Source of the DNA: Bog-473 sp963754445
GTDB taxonomy: Bacteria; Actinomycetota; Acidimicrobiia; Acidimicrobiales; RAAP-2
Direction of reading: 5' to 3'
DNA length: 64,000 nucleotides
NCBI GenBank assembly: GCA_963754445.1
Contig: CAVWFT010000002.1
Location: forward strand, 1,178,001 to 1,242,000
The number at the start of each line of letters is the position of its first letter. Position 1 is the stretch's first letter. Shown piece by piece: positions 41,856-50,452 of this stretch. The position numbers were made by a program, and so were the translations under genes. Below the pieces are notes generated by a model. That model was given only the letters and a program-made list of their open reading frames with translations. It was not told the DNA's origin and did no database searches.

Positions 41856-42230
41856 ATGTCTGACCGCACCGTCATCACCGGCCTGCACACGGTCGGCGTT
41901 CCCGTCACCGATCAGGACGCCGCGCTGGATTTCTACGTCGGCCTCGGATTCGAGACCCGCATCGACGTGCCCATGGGGGAGGGCGCCCGGTGGATCGAGG
42001 TGGCGCCACCCGGCACCGCGGCGTCCCTGGCCCTCGAAGTCGCCCACGCCGGGCGTCCGGCCGGGGCGGAGACCGGCATCCGTTTGACCACCCGGGACGC
42101 GGATGCCGCCCACGCCGTGTTTCGCTCCCGTGGTGTCGACACCGACGACGTGCTGCGCTGGCCGGGAGTCCCGCCGATGTTCGCCTTCCGCGATCAGGAC
42201 GGCAACGGGCTCGAGATCGTCGAGGCCTGA
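41856..42230 (+). CDS. VOC (glyoxalase/bleomycin resistance-like) protein
   Basis: 124 residues, one VOC module with two beta-alpha-beta-beta-beta halves: TVGVPVTDQDAALDFYVGLGF at the start and FAFRDQDGNGLEIVEA at the end. A His in GLHTVG and a Glu in LEIVEA sit at common metal-ligand positions. The substrate is unknown; ArsR-SRPBCC plus VOC pairs are frequent in actinobacteria. GAAGGAG (41844-41850) is an ideal ribosome site. The last 37 bases overlap the end of the convergent MFS gene. Confidence 0.86.
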   Translation: MSDRTVITGLHTVGVPVTDQDAALDFYVGLGFETRIDVPMGEGARWIEVAPPGTAASLALEVAHAGRPAGAETGIRLTTRDADAAHAVFRSRGVDTDDVLRWPGVPPMFAFRDQDGNGLEIVEA

Positions 42231-43441
42231 GCGGGCGCCGGCGGCCGCATGCGGTCGTAGACGGACATGGCGAGCGTCGCCAGACCCAGGCCCGCCCCCA
42301 GCAGGCAGACACCGGCCCAGCCGTGCGACCCGTAGAGGGCCCCGGCGGCCAGCGAGCCGGCCGCGCCACCCAGGAAGTAGCAGACCATGTAGGCGCTGTT
42401 GATGCGGCTCCGGGCGTCCGGGCGCAGGGCGTAGATGACGGCCTGGTTGGTGATCTGCATGCCCTGGGTGCCGATGTCGAGGACGATGATGCCCAGGATC
42501 AGCGCCGCCAGTGACGTCCGGCCCGCCCACAGGAGGGCGAAGGATCCGGCCAACAGGATGCCGGCGCCGACGGTCGAGGCCCTGACCCGTGCCGAATCGG
42601 CCAACTTCCCGGCCAGGTTGGCCGCGGCGATACCCGCCGCCCCGACGAGGCCGAACAATCCGATCACCGCATTGGAATAGCCGTAGGGGCCGGCCGACAG
42701 CAGGAAGGCCAGGGTGGTCCACAGCACGCTGAAGGCGGCGAACGCGCAGGCTCCGTGCCAGGCTCTCCGGCGCAGGAGGGGTTCGGTGGTCAAGAGACGA
42801 AGGGACCCGCCGACCAGGCTCCGGTAGCTCCTGTGTGGTCGGGCGCCTTCGGCTGGGAGGGCCCGCCACAGCACGAGCGCGAAGCAGACCATCAACGCAG
42901 CAGAGAACCAGTAGATGGCCCGCCAGCCCGCCGCCTGGGCCACCAGCCCCGACACGGTGCGGGCGAGAAGGATGCCCATCAGCAATCCGGTCATGATGCG
43001 GGCCACGACCCGGCCCCGCCGCTCCTCGGGCGCCAGATCGGCGGCGAAGGGGATCATGACCTGGCCGGCCACCGAGGCGGCGCCCACCGCGATGGAGGCC
43101 AGGGCGAAGATCCACAGCGTGGGGGCGAGGGCGCAGGCCACCAAGGCCAGGGTGGATACCGCGAAGAGGCGGGTGACGAGCGTCCGGCGTGGATGGAGAT
43201 CGCCCAGGGGGACGATCAAGAGGAGTCCGGCGGCGTAACCGATCTGGGTCGCCGTGATGATCGTCGACGTCGCCCCCGCACCGCTGTGGAAGGTGTGCGC
43301 CACCTGGTGCAGGACCGGCTGGGCGTAATAGAGATTGGCCACCACGGCGCCGGTCGCCACGGCGATGAGCAGGACCAGGCCGCGCGACAAGGCGTTGCTC
43401 TGCGCGGCCGGTGCTTCGCCGGTCCCGGGTTGTGGCGTCAC
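42194..43441 (-). CDS. MFS transporter (drug/metabolite exporter type)
   Basis: 415 residues with about 12 membrane helices. The loop 2-3 motif of the superfamily appears as PLGDLHPRRTLV, and the half-way loop is RALPAEGARPHRS. The sequence resembles YnfM/NepI-like efflux permeases. GTG 43441 is fixed by TACCCT 6 bases upstream; longer upstream reading is polar and not transporter-like. Substrate unknown. Its 3' end overlaps the convergent VOC gene by 37 bp. Confidence 0.86.
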   Translation of the reverse strand: MTPQPGTGEAPAAQSNALSRGLVLLIAVATGAVVANLYYAQPVLHQVAHTFHSGAGATSTIITATQIGYAAGLLLIVPLGDLHPRRTLVTRLFAVSTLALVACALAPTLWIFALASIAVGAASVAGQVMIPFAADLAPEERRGRVVARIMTGLLMGILLARTVSGLVAQAAGWRAIYWFSAALMVCFALVLWRALPAEGARPHRSYRSLVGGSLRLLTTEPLLRRRAWHGACAFAAFSVLWTTLAFLLSAGPYGYSNAVIGLFGLVGAAGIAAANLAGKLADSARVRASTVGAGILLAGSFALLWAGRTSLAALILGIIVLDIGTQGMQITNQAVIYALRPDARSRINSAYMVCYFLGGAAGSLAAGALYGSHGWAGVCLLGAGLGLATLAMSVYDRMRPPAPAQASTISSPLPS

Positions 43442-43447
43442 CGGTTC

Positions 43448-43453
43448 AGGGTA
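43448..43453 (-). promoter_or_regulatory. -10 element (TACCCT) of the MFS gene, leaderless
   Basis: Ends 6 bases before the GTG at 43441 on the minus strand. Confidence 0.45.
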
Positions 43454-43476
43454 CCGGTGACGGGTCGGGCGACGGC

Positions 43477-43866
43477 CTAGACCTGGCCCCCGCGTCGGCT
43501 CTCGGCCGTCACGCCGGTGAGCGCGGTGAGGATCAGCGGGATGCCCAGGAACAACAGCCACGACCCGAAGACGAGGCCGAGGACGGTGAGGAACGCGCCC
43601 ATACCCATCACGAAGGGCCAGATCGAGGTGCCGGGGAACGAATCGATCTCACCGGCACCTTCGGCGATCTCGGCGTCGCGGTCCTCGACCCGGTTGCCCA
43701 TGCGACGGTGCCAGAAGAAGTAGTAGCTCCCGGGGAGGAAGCCGAGCAGCGTGGCCCCGAGCAGCATCACGCCGCCGCCGTCCTCGTAGCTCCAGAACCA
43801 GTAGACCAGGCCGACGACGCCGAAGAAGGCGCCGAGGAACAGCAGGAACAGGGCTTCGATCCTCAT
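43477..43866 (-). CDS. ctaF: Cytochrome c oxidase subunit IV
   Basis: 129 residues, four membrane helices in two pairs joined by a polar loop (RRMGNRVEDRDAEIAEG). N-terminal MRIEALFLLFLGAFFGVVGLVYW is typical of actinobacterial CtaF, which stabilises the aa3 oxidase in the bc1-aa3 supercomplex. The ATG overlaps the ctaD stop (ATGA). Confidence 0.92.
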   Translation of the reverse strand: MRIEALFLLFLGAFFGVVGLVYWFWSYEDGGGVMLLGATLLGFLPGSYYFFWHRRMGNRVEDRDAEIAEGAGEIDSFPGTSIWPFVMGMGAFLTVLGLVFGSWLLFLGIPLILTALTGVTAESRRGGQV

Positions 43867-45656
43867 ACCGTCGCCTCCACTTTCGTTCCGTTGCCGCCGT
43901 GCCCGTTGGTGTGGGCGTTCTTCCCGTGAGCCACGTTGATGTGGTCAGGGTGGTTGTAGTCCCAGGTCGGGCGCTCCGAACGAATCGGCGGCAGATGGGT
44001 GTAGTTGTGGTGCGGTGGTGGCGAGGTGGTGAACCACTCGAGGGTGTGGGCGTCCCAGGGGTTGTCACCGGCCGGGATGGGCTTGCGCCACGACACCACG
44101 AAGTTCACCAGGAGGAAGGCGAACGACGCCGCGATGATGAAGGCGCCGACGGTCGAGACGATGTTGTAGCTCTGCCAGCCGAGGTTGGACGGGTAGCTGG
44201 CCACCCGCCGGGGCATGCCGAGCAGTCCGACCACGTACTGGGGCATGAACGTGACCCAGAAGCCGATGAACATCAGCCAGAAGTGCCACTTGCCCAAGTT
44301 GTCGCGGAGCATTCGGCCGAACATCTTCGGGTACCAGTAGTACAGGCCGGCGAAACCGGCGAAGACGGCGGTTCCGAAGAGCACCTGGTGGAAGTGGGCC
44401 ACCACGAAATAGGTGTCGTGCGTGGCGAAGTCGATCGGGGGCGAGGCCAGCATGATCCCGGTCACGCCGCCCATGAGGAAGGCGAAGAGGAACCCGAGAC
44501 AGAAGAGCATCGGTGTGTTGAACGTCAGCTGGCCGTGCCACATGGTGCCGATCCAGTTGAAGAACTTGATTCCGGTCGGCACGGCGATCAGCAGGCTCAA
44601 GAAGGAGAAGAACGGCAGCAGCACCGCGCCTGTCGTGAACATGTGGTGGGCCCACACGCCCGTGGAAAGGGCGGCTATCGCCATGGTGGCGAAGACCATG
44701 CCCTTGTAACCGAAGACCGGTTTCCGGCTGAAGACGGGCAGGATCTCGGTCACGATGCCGAAGAAGGGCAGGGCGAGGATGTAGACCTCGGGATGGCCGA
44801 AGAACCAGAAGAGGTTTTGCCATAACAGGGGTGACCCACAACTTCGCATGGGCAACCCGTTCACCAGATGACAACCCACCGCGGTGTAGATGTGGGTCCC
44901 GAAGTGCCGGTCGGCGAACAGCATGATCAGCGCAGCGGTGAGCACGGGGAAGGCGATGAGGATCAGGATCCCGGTGACCAGCATGTTCCAGGTGAAGATG
45001 GGCATGCGGAACATGGTCATGCCGGGCGCACGCAGGTAGAAGATGGTCCCGCACAGATTGACGCCGGTGAAGATGGCGGAGAACCCGGTCAGGGCGAGTG
45101 CCATGATCCACACGTCGGGACCCGCTCCCGGCGAGCTGGTGGCGCTCGACAGCGGCGCGTAGGCCACCCAGCCGAACTGGGCCGCCCCGCCGGCGACGAA
45201 GAAGCCCAACATCATGGTGATCGAACCGGTGAGGTACAGCCAGTAGCTCAAGGCGTTGAGCCGCGGGAAGGCCATGTCGGGCGCCCCGATCTGCAGGGGC
45301 ACGATGAAGTTGGCCAGGCCACCGAAGGCGAAGGGACCGGCGAAGAGGTAGAGCATCAAGCTGCCGTGCATGGTGAACAGCGCATTGAATTGGGCGAAGC
45401 TCAGCAGCGAGTTGTGGGGAGAGGTCAGCTGCAGGCGCATGAACAGGGCCATGATCCCCGAGATGTAGAAGACGGTGATCGCCGTGATCATGTAGCTGAG
45501 GCCGATCACCTTGTGGTCGGTCGACGTCAACCACTTGAGGATGCCGCTCGGTCCATGATCCTCGTGTGCGCCGTGCCCATGGTCATGGGCGTCGTGGCCA
45601 CCGGTGAGACCGGGGTCCTCGGGCGTCTCGAGGGGGGGAGCAATGACGTCAGTCAC
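43863..45656 (-). CDS. ctaD: Cytochrome c oxidase subunit I, with a 12-residue odd insert
   Basis: 597 residues. The catalytic subunit with heme a, heme a3 and CuB. Twelve helices; FGHPEVYI (CuB His and cross-linked Tyr), AHHMF, HDTYFVVAHFHQV (heme ligands) and the MHGS heme-a ligand are all present. Just before WFFGHPEVYI there is an extra CHLVNGLPMRSC stretch (44838-44873) in a loop that normally reads through GGG(D/S)P. The start is chosen at GTG 45656 (GGAGGT at 45667-45672), 8 bases over the ctaC end; GTG 45692 is the longest alternative. The N-terminus is His-rich. Confidence 0.94.
   Translation of the reverse strand: MTDVIAPPLETPEDPGLTGGHDAHDHGHGAHEDHGPSGILKWLTSTDHKVIGLSYMITAITVFYISGIMALFMRLQLTSPHNSLLSFAQFNALFTMHGSLMLYLFAGPFAFGGLANFIVPLQIGAPDMAFPRLNALSYWLYLTGSITMMLGFFVAGGAAQFGWVAYAPLSSATSSPGAGPDVWIMALALTGFSAIFTGVNLCGTIFYLRAPGMTMFRMPIFTWNMLVTGILILIAFPVLTAALIMLFADRHFGTHIYTAVGCHLVNGLPMRSCGSPLLWQNLFWFFGHPEVYILALPFFGIVTEILPVFSRKPVFGYKGMVFATMAIAALSTGVWAHHMFTTGAVLLPFFSFLSLLIAVPTGIKFFNWIGTMWHGQLTFNTPMLFCLGFLFAFLMGGVTGIMLASPPIDFATHDTYFVVAHFHQVLFGTAVFAGFAGLYYWYPKMFGRMLRDNLGKWHFWLMFIGFWVTFMPQYVVGLLGMPRRVASYPSNLGWQSYNIVSTVGAFIIAASFAFLLVNFVVSWRKPIPAGDNPWDAHTLEWFTTSPPPHHNYTHLPPIRSERPTWDYNHPDHINVAHGKNAHTNGHGGNGTKVEATV
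44838..44873 (-). other. In-frame 36-bp insert in ctaD with atypical codons
   Basis: Codes CHLVNGLPMRSC between a Gly and GSPLLWQN. Codons around it (TGT, CGA, AGT, then TTA and CAA just downstream) differ from the GC-ending codons of the rest of ctaD, and GGGTTG occurs twice, 21 bp apart. The reading frame is kept. Confidence 0.6.
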
Positions 45657-46557
45657 CGTAGAACGCACCTCCAGAGTTTCCGGTGTTGCCACTGCCCGAA
45701 TTCCCAGAGTAACTGGGGGCGGTGCCGTTGATGTTGGCGTGCAGGCTCGCCGGGAGCTGCCCGATGGAATTGGGGTGCCGATGCTGGTACACCGCAGTCA
45801 CCCGCAGCCACGTCTTGTAGGCCGTCGGCGAGACGGAGCGCACGTTGAAGAACATCAACGAGTGGTAGAGGCCGCACAGCTGGGTGCACTGGCCGCGGTA
45901 GACGCCGTTGTGGAGGACGTTGAACTGGAAGTCGGTCCAGTAGCCGGGGCTGGCGTAACGGCTGAAGTTGAACTCGGGGACGTAGAACCCGTGCAGGACG
46001 TCGTAGGAGCGCAGGTAGATGTGGACCGATTGCCCGGTCGGGACCACCATCGTGGGTGCGGCCGTGGTCTGGCCGATCACCTTGACGCCGTTGGGGTACT
46101 GGAACTCCCAGCCCCACTGGAAGGCGTAGACGTGAATGGTGGTGTCGGGGTCGGGCGAGACGGCGTCGACCTTGTTCTCGACCAGCACGGTGGCGATGAA
46201 CAGCCCGATCACGATGACGATCGGCACCACGGTGTAGATGATTTCGAGGACCGTGTGGTACTGGGTCTGGCGCGGTATCTCGTCGGACTTGCGCCGGTAG
46301 CGGAACACGGCCCAGAGGATGAGGAGCAGGACGAACCCGCCGACGATCACACCGGCGATGAAGAAGCCCTGCCATAGATGGAAGGTCGAGCGGGCCTGGG
46401 TCGTGGCCCCTTTGTAGGCCCCGAAGGTCGGCAACTGGCAGCCGGTCAGGGCCAATGCCCCGGCGATCACCAATGCCGCGGCACCCAGGCGTCGCCGACG
46501 CCTTGGAGCAGGGGATTCGGGCAAATCGGGCGGGGCGCTGGTCAGCGACGAGTCCAC
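45649..46557 (-). CDS. ctaC: Cytochrome c oxidase subunit II
   Basis: 302 residues. A lipoprotein: signal with lipobox ALTGC, then two membrane helices (FFIAGVIVGGFVLLLILWAV; IIYTVVPIVIVIGLFIATVLV) and a cupredoxin domain. CuA ligands are present: the early His in SYDVLHGFYVPEFN and the cluster GQCTQLCGLYHSLM. It takes electrons from QcrC. The C-terminus is Gly/Ser/Asn-rich. GTG 46557 is fixed by TAGTGT 7 bases upstream. First gene of ctaC-D-F. Confidence 0.95.
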   Translation of the reverse strand: MDSSLTSAPPDLPESPAPRRRRRLGAAALVIAGALALTGCQLPTFGAYKGATTQARSTFHLWQGFFIAGVIVGGFVLLLILWAVFRYRRKSDEIPRQTQYHTVLEIIYTVVPIVIVIGLFIATVLVENKVDAVSPDPDTTIHVYAFQWGWEFQYPNGVKVIGQTTAAPTMVVPTGQSVHIYLRSYDVLHGFYVPEFNFSRYASPGYWTDFQFNVLHNGVYRGQCTQLCGLYHSLMFFNVRSVSPTAYKTWLRVTAVYQHRHPNSIGQLPASLHANINGTAPSYSGNSGSGNTGNSGGAFYGD

Positions 46558-46564
46558 GAAGGTG

Positions 46565-46570
46565 ACACTA
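46565..46570 (-). promoter_or_regulatory. -10 element (TAGTGT) of ctaC-D-F, leaderless
   Basis: Ends 7 bases before the GTG at 46557 on the minus strand; an AT-rich stretch (TTTTTT) lies further upstream. Confidence 0.5.
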
Positions 46571-46630
46571 TCGAACCCCGCGAAAAAACTGGAATTGAGA
46601 GCGCCCTGGGTTCTCCTGGGTCTGTCGGGT

Positions 46631-47902
46631 TCAGTGCCGGTGAGGATGCGGGGTGGTCACGGGATTGGCCGCCTCGTTGGCCGCCCAGGTGAACACACCA
46701 CGAGCCATCGTCGACGTTGCCCGGTCCGCCCGGGCCGCGTAGACCTGGTGCCGAGCCCGTCCGATGCCCTCGTCGTCGGGTTGGGCCGACCAGGCGTGCT
46801 CGACCAGGTGGCCGGCCAGGCGGAGGGCCTCGTCGGCCTCCGCTCCTCCGCCCTCGCCCGCTTCGAGGGCCAGGGCGAGGAGGCGCAGGGCTCGCTCGGC
46901 CAGGGCCGCCGCCCCGCCGGCGAGCTCGGCCAGCTCCAGGGAGAGCGCACGCTCGGATGCCGGCTTCAAGGTGGCCGGGTTTCCGTCCCACCAACCGCCG
47001 TACTGGCGCCAGACCGTGTGGACGATGAACTCGGGCTCGTCATAGACCGGTTGCAGGAAGGGGCGCTCGGCCAGCTCGGAGGGGACCCGGACCGTGTGAA
47101 CGGCGTCGTCGAGGCGCCCGCCCGCATTCATGACGGCCAGCGTCTGGTCCACGAGCGAGTCGAGGAGGTCCGCAGTGTCGGTCAGGGCGATCCGGACACG
47201 TTCGGCGCCGATGACCGGGAAGCCGTGGCCGGGCAGGAGGAACTCCGCATCGAGCGTCAGCATGCGGCGGAGTGCCTGCGCCCATTCGCGGGGATAGCGC
47301 TGCACCTTCTGCGGGTTGCCGGCGTTCGGAGAGGCCCAGATGAACAGGTCGCCGCAGCACAGGACGCGGGCGTCGGCCTGCCACGTCACCGTGTGGTCGT
47401 CGGTCTCGCCCTTCTCGTGGCGTAATGCGAATTCCACGCCGCCGGCCGACAGTGCGAGGGTGTCGTGATACGTGCGGTCGGGATAGCGGTACTCGGTCGG
47501 CCACTGAAGATCGGCGAAGCCGAACTGCCGCCGGTTGATGATCGTGTTGTAGCCGTTGGTGAAGATGTAGCGGTCGAACCGTGCGGGCAGGGCGTGGTGA
47601 GCGATCACCTCGGGTGGCGTCCACCCCTGCTCTTTGGCCTCGGCCTCCCAGACGGGAACGCCGAAGACGTGGTCGATGTGCCCGTGGGAGTAGACGGCCG
47701 TGTGCAGGCGCGCCGGGCTCCAGGTCCGAATGTCGTCGTGCACGACCTTGGCCAGCGGAGCGCTGCCTGTGTCGACCAGGACGAGTCCGTCGCCGGTCTC
47801 GAACGCCGACACGTTGGCGAAGGAGGGGCAGAAGCCCACGCCGTCGGTGATCTCGACAAAGCCCCCGACGTGATCGACGGGGTGAAAGGTGGACGTCGAC
47901 AA
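46631..47902 (-). CDS. Alkyl sulfatase-like metallo-beta-lactamase-fold hydrolase
   Basis: 423 residues. MBL fold with the metal motif SHGHIDH (about 72-78) and further ligands in HEKGETDDHTV and LPGHGFPV. After about residue 270 follows an alpha-helical dimerisation domain (VYDEPEFIVHTVWRQYGGWWDGNPATLKP) as in SdsA1-type alkyl sulfatases. It lacks the C-terminal SCP2 lipid-binding domain of the full-length enzymes. Probably cytoplasmic; the substrate may be a sulfate ester. TTG 47902 is the only usable start; no good ribosome site is seen. Confidence 0.83.
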   Translation of the reverse strand: MSTSTFHPVDHVGGFVEITDGVGFCPSFANVSAFETGDGLVLVDTGSAPLAKVVHDDIRTWSPARLHTAVYSHGHIDHVFGVPVWEAEAKEQGWTPPEVIAHHALPARFDRYIFTNGYNTIINRRQFGFADLQWPTEYRYPDRTYHDTLALSAGGVEFALRHEKGETDDHTVTWQADARVLCCGDLFIWASPNAGNPQKVQRYPREWAQALRRMLTLDAEFLLPGHGFPVIGAERVRIALTDTADLLDSLVDQTLAVMNAGGRLDDAVHTVRVPSELAERPFLQPVYDEPEFIVHTVWRQYGGWWDGNPATLKPASERALSLELAELAGGAAALAERALRLLALALEAGEGGGAEADEALRLAGHLVEHAWSAQPDDEGIGRARHQVYAARADRATSTMARGVFTWAANEAANPVTTPHPHRH

Positions 47903-48033
47903 CTCACCGTTCCACAGCCGGTCGGCAATCGAGAGGACGTCGGACGTGGCGGTCTTCCCCTATGTCGAAGTTCCGCTGTCGGGACGAACCCCGAGGTCAG
48001 CGGTGAAGCAGTCGGGCCACGGGGCCCGCCGGG

Positions 48034-48264
48034 TCAAATCCCGGTGGCCTGATCCTTGGGCGCCGTCGCGGCCGGAGCATCGGTCGTGGCGGAGACGTCC
48101 TTGGCCAGAGCGCCCTTCTTGCCCTCGTCGATGCCCTTCTCGAACTCGGTCTTGGCCGAGCCCAGATTGCGGGCCAGCTTCGGGATGGCTGCGCCGCCGA
48201 AGAGCAGCACGACCAGGATGATGGCCACGATCAGTAGGTCGGGACCGAAAAGGTCAGCAAGCAT
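48034..48264 (-). CDS. tatA: Sec-independent protein translocase TatA
   Basis: 76 residues. Short N-terminus, one membrane helix (DLLIVAIILVVLLFGGAAI), the glycine-containing hinge, then the amphipathic helix PKLARNLGSAKTEFEKGIDEG and a polar tail. TatA multimers form the pore for folded exported proteins. ATG 48264 has GGAG 6-7 bases upstream and is preferred over ATG 48276. TatB/TatC are not in the window. Confidence 0.9.
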   Translation of the reverse strand: MLADLFGPDLLIVAIILVVLLFGGAAIPKLARNLGSAKTEFEKGIDEGKKGALAKDVSATTDAPAATAPKDQATGI

Positions 48265-48368
48265 GATGTTCTCCATTCACCCGGGTCCACGTGGCGGTGC
48301 AGATCCCAGGTTAGACCCGATCCGTTGCCGGGGTGCCGGCACGCCACTGTCTGTCCAGGTATTCGGAG

Positions 48369-48773
48369 TCACCCGGCCAAGAGGATGCCCATTACCAGTG
48401 CGGCCACACTGGCCAGGCCTCCGACCGAGCCCCAGAGAGCCAGCTGGGTCTTCGAGGTGGCCCGTTGGTGCAGGAGGACGGCCAGACCGGCCAGGGCAAC
48501 GACCACGATCTTCGCCATGAGGACTGCCTTCCAGGCGCTGGTCTGGTCGGCCCAGGTGACGGTCGAGATGTTCCAGAAACCGGTGATGACCAGGACCGCA
48601 TAGGCGGGCCAGGCCAGGCGGGCGAAGGCACGGGCCAGCACCTTGGGTGCATCGCCGGAGAGCCCTCGGGCCGGTCCGACCAGGCCGGCCATGACGAACT
48701 GACCCCCGACCCAGACCGTCGCCGCCAGGACGTGCAGGGTCAGCCGGAGGGTGTCGAGACCGGGGGCGAGCAC
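48369..48773 (-). CDS. CopD-like/DUF4149-type membrane protein
   Basis: 134 residues with four membrane helices: LRLTLHVLAATVWVGGQFVMAG, YAVLVITGFWNI, VLMAKIVVVALAGLAVLLHQ and the last helix GSVGGLASVAALVMGILL. The first helix has the H....WVGG pattern of the CopD family, where His may bind copper or heme. Function unproven. It starts 10 bases after the end of the enoyl-CoA hydratase gene, so the two may be co-transcribed. Confidence 0.7.
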   Translation of the reverse strand: MLAPGLDTLRLTLHVLAATVWVGGQFVMAGLVGPARGLSGDAPKVLARAFARLAWPAYAVLVITGFWNISTVTWADQTSAWKAVLMAKIVVVALAGLAVLLHQRATSKTQLALWGSVGGLASVAALVMGILLAG

Positions 48774-48783
48774 GACGGCTGCG

Positions 48784-49557
48784 CTACTTGCCCTGCCAGT
48801 TGGGGGCCCGTTTCTCGGCGAAGGCCACAGGACCCTCCATGGCGTCGGCGGACGAGAAGACCACCCCGACCGCCTCTGCGTTGATCTTCCAGCCTTCGGC
48901 CTCGGACACCTCTGCCGCCTGTTTCATGACGCTCTTGGAGTAGCGCACCGCCAGCGGTGCGTTGGCGGCAATGCGGTCGGCCAGCGCGATGGCCTCGGTG
49001 AGCACCTGGTCAGCAGGCACCACCCGGTTGACCAGGCCCAGCTCGGCCGCCCGGGCGGCATCGATCGGGTCGCCGGTCATCGCCAGCTCGAGTGCGATGG
49101 CCACGGGGAGGCGCTTGGGGAGCCGCAAGAGGCCGCCGGCCCCCGCGATGAGGCCCCGCTTCGCTTCGGGGATACCGAACGTTGCGTGGTCAGCCGCCAC
49201 CACCAGGTCGCACGAGAGCATGATCTCGAGGCCGCCGGCCAGCGCGGAGCCGTTCACGGCCGCGATGATCGGCTTGGGGAACTGGCGCTGGGACAACCCT
49301 CCGAATCCTCCGCTGGCCCCCATGATCCCGCCGCCCTCGCCGCTGCTGAAGGCCTTGAGGTCCATGCCGGCGCTGAAGGCCTTCTCGCCGCTGCCGGTGA
49401 TCACGACGACCCAGCAGTCGGCGTCGTCGGTCAGCTCGTCCATGGCCGTCGACATGGCCAGGCTCACCGCGCCGTTGATGGCGTTGCGGGCCTCGGGGCG
49501 GTTGATGGTGAGGATCTCGACGTGACCGCGACGTTCGCGCAGGACTTCGTCTGCCAT
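48784..49557 (-). CDS. Enoyl-CoA hydratase/isomerase (crotonase family)
   Basis: 257 residues from ATG 49557 (AAGGGAA upstream). Oxyanion-hole segments AFSAGMDLKAFS (about 60-71) and NGSALAGGLE (about 100-109), and the active-site Glu in FGIPEAKRGLIAGAGG. Length is standard. Such enzymes act in beta-oxidation or on other CoA thioesters; the gene has no pathway neighbours here that would name the substrate. Confidence 0.9.
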   Translation of the reverse strand: MADEVLRERRGHVEILTINRPEARNAINGAVSLAMSTAMDELTDDADCWVVVITGSGEKAFSAGMDLKAFSSGEGGGIMGASGGFGGLSQRQFPKPIIAAVNGSALAGGLEIMLSCDLVVAADHATFGIPEAKRGLIAGAGGLLRLPKRLPVAIALELAMTGDPIDAARAAELGLVNRVVPADQVLTEAIALADRIAANAPLAVRYSKSVMKQAAEVSEAEGWKINAEAVGVVFSSADAMEGPVAFAEKRAPNWQGK

Positions 49558-49635
49558 GGCGGGCCCATTCCCTTCACTTGTCGGACGACTCGGCGACACT
49601 CCGTGCCGGCGCGCCGCAGAGGCTAATGCCGCGCC

Positions 49636-50397
49636 TCAGGAGGGGGGAGCCTGGGGCTCCGATTCGCCCTCGGGAATCGTGTGCTGGTCGAGGAGCGGGG
49701 CGAAGGCCTCGAACTGGTTCCGGCGGGAGAAGAACACGGTGAACGCGCACAGGCTGCCGATCGACGACGCCGTGATGAACGGGGAGATGGCCAAGAAGGT
49801 GCCGGTGGGGAGGAGGTCGGCGAGCATCATCCGCGTACTGGCTTCGACGACCAGCCCGACGCCCCACACGACGGAGAGGACGCGAAAGGTGTGGCGGCCC
49901 ATCGGCAGGTCGTGCAGCTCGTCGTAGGCGGCCATCTTGGCCGGGTCCTGGCCGGCGGACAGATAGCGCCCGACGTAGAAGATGGCCGGGCGGCGATGGG
50001 TGAAGACGGTGATGACGCAGACGGCGCCGAAGATCGCCGTGAAGAATGCGTCGCGGACCTTGAGCACGTAGGCGTTGCCTCCGAGCAGCTCGGCACTGAA
50101 GACGCCGATGGCGAAACCCGAGAGCACGATCACGCCCACGAGGTCCACGCGGCGTTGGCGCACGAACTGGAAGAGCACCCAGAGGGTGGAGAAACTGCCG
50201 GCGATGATGAGCGCCTGGGTGTCCGTCTGCACGTGGGTGCGGATCAGGAAGTAGATGGCCAGGGGGACGACCGCACCCCAGATCACACTCGGTACGTGCT
50301 CCCGCACCGAGGGCAGACCCGGCTGCCAGCCGGGTTCGAGGACCGCTGCGGCGGCGGGCGGCGGCTCGCCGTCCTCTGCGGCGGGGCCCTGCTCCAT
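49636..50397 (-). CDS. VC0807-like integral membrane protein
   Basis: 253 residues, six membrane helices: SVIWGAVVPLAIYFLI, ALIIAGSFSTLWVLFQFV, LVGVIVLSGFAIGVFSAELL, FFTAIFGAVCVITVF, VVWGVGLVVEASTRMML and the last near FITASSIGSLCAFTVFF. The HRRPAIFYVGRYL loop is typical of VC0807-family proteins, whose role is unknown. TAGCCT 6 bases before the ATG supports the start. Divergent from the gene at 50453. Confidence 0.75.
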   Translation of the reverse strand: MEQGPAAEDGEPPPAAAAVLEPGWQPGLPSVREHVPSVIWGAVVPLAIYFLIRTHVQTDTQALIIAGSFSTLWVLFQFVRQRRVDLVGVIVLSGFAIGVFSAELLGGNAYVLKVRDAFFTAIFGAVCVITVFTHRRPAIFYVGRYLSAGQDPAKMAAYDELHDLPMGRHTFRVLSVVWGVGLVVEASTRMMLADLLPTGTFLAISPFITASSIGSLCAFTVFFSRRNQFEAFAPLLDQHTIPEGESEPQAPPS

Positions 50398-50403
50398 CGC
50401 TTC

Positions 50404-50409
50404 AGGCTA
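50404..50409 (-). promoter_or_regulatory. -10 element (TAGCCT), leaderless
   Basis: Ends 6 bases before the ATG at 50397 on the minus strand. Confidence 0.45.
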
Positions 50410-50438
50410 GTGCCGGGTCTTTTCGATGCTCCGGCGCC

Positions 50439-50444
50439 TACAAT
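50439..50444 (+). promoter_or_regulatory. -10 element (TACAAT), leaderless
   Basis: Ends 8 bases before the GTG at 50453; forms a 55-bp divergent pair with the promoter at 50404-50409. Confidence 0.45.
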
Positions 50445-50452
50445 TCGATCCT

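Noticed and set aside
45657..45692. Longer N-terminus for ctaD from GTG 45692
   Set aside because: GTG 45656 has GGAGGT upstream and a short overlap with ctaC; the longer form overlaps ctaC by 44 bp without a ribosome site. It cannot be fully excluded.
48029..48044. tRNA T-arm-like sequence (CCGGG-TCAAAT-CCCGG)
   Set aside because: It is the coding end and stop of tatA plus a few bases; no anticodon arm, D-arm or acceptor stem can be drawn around it.
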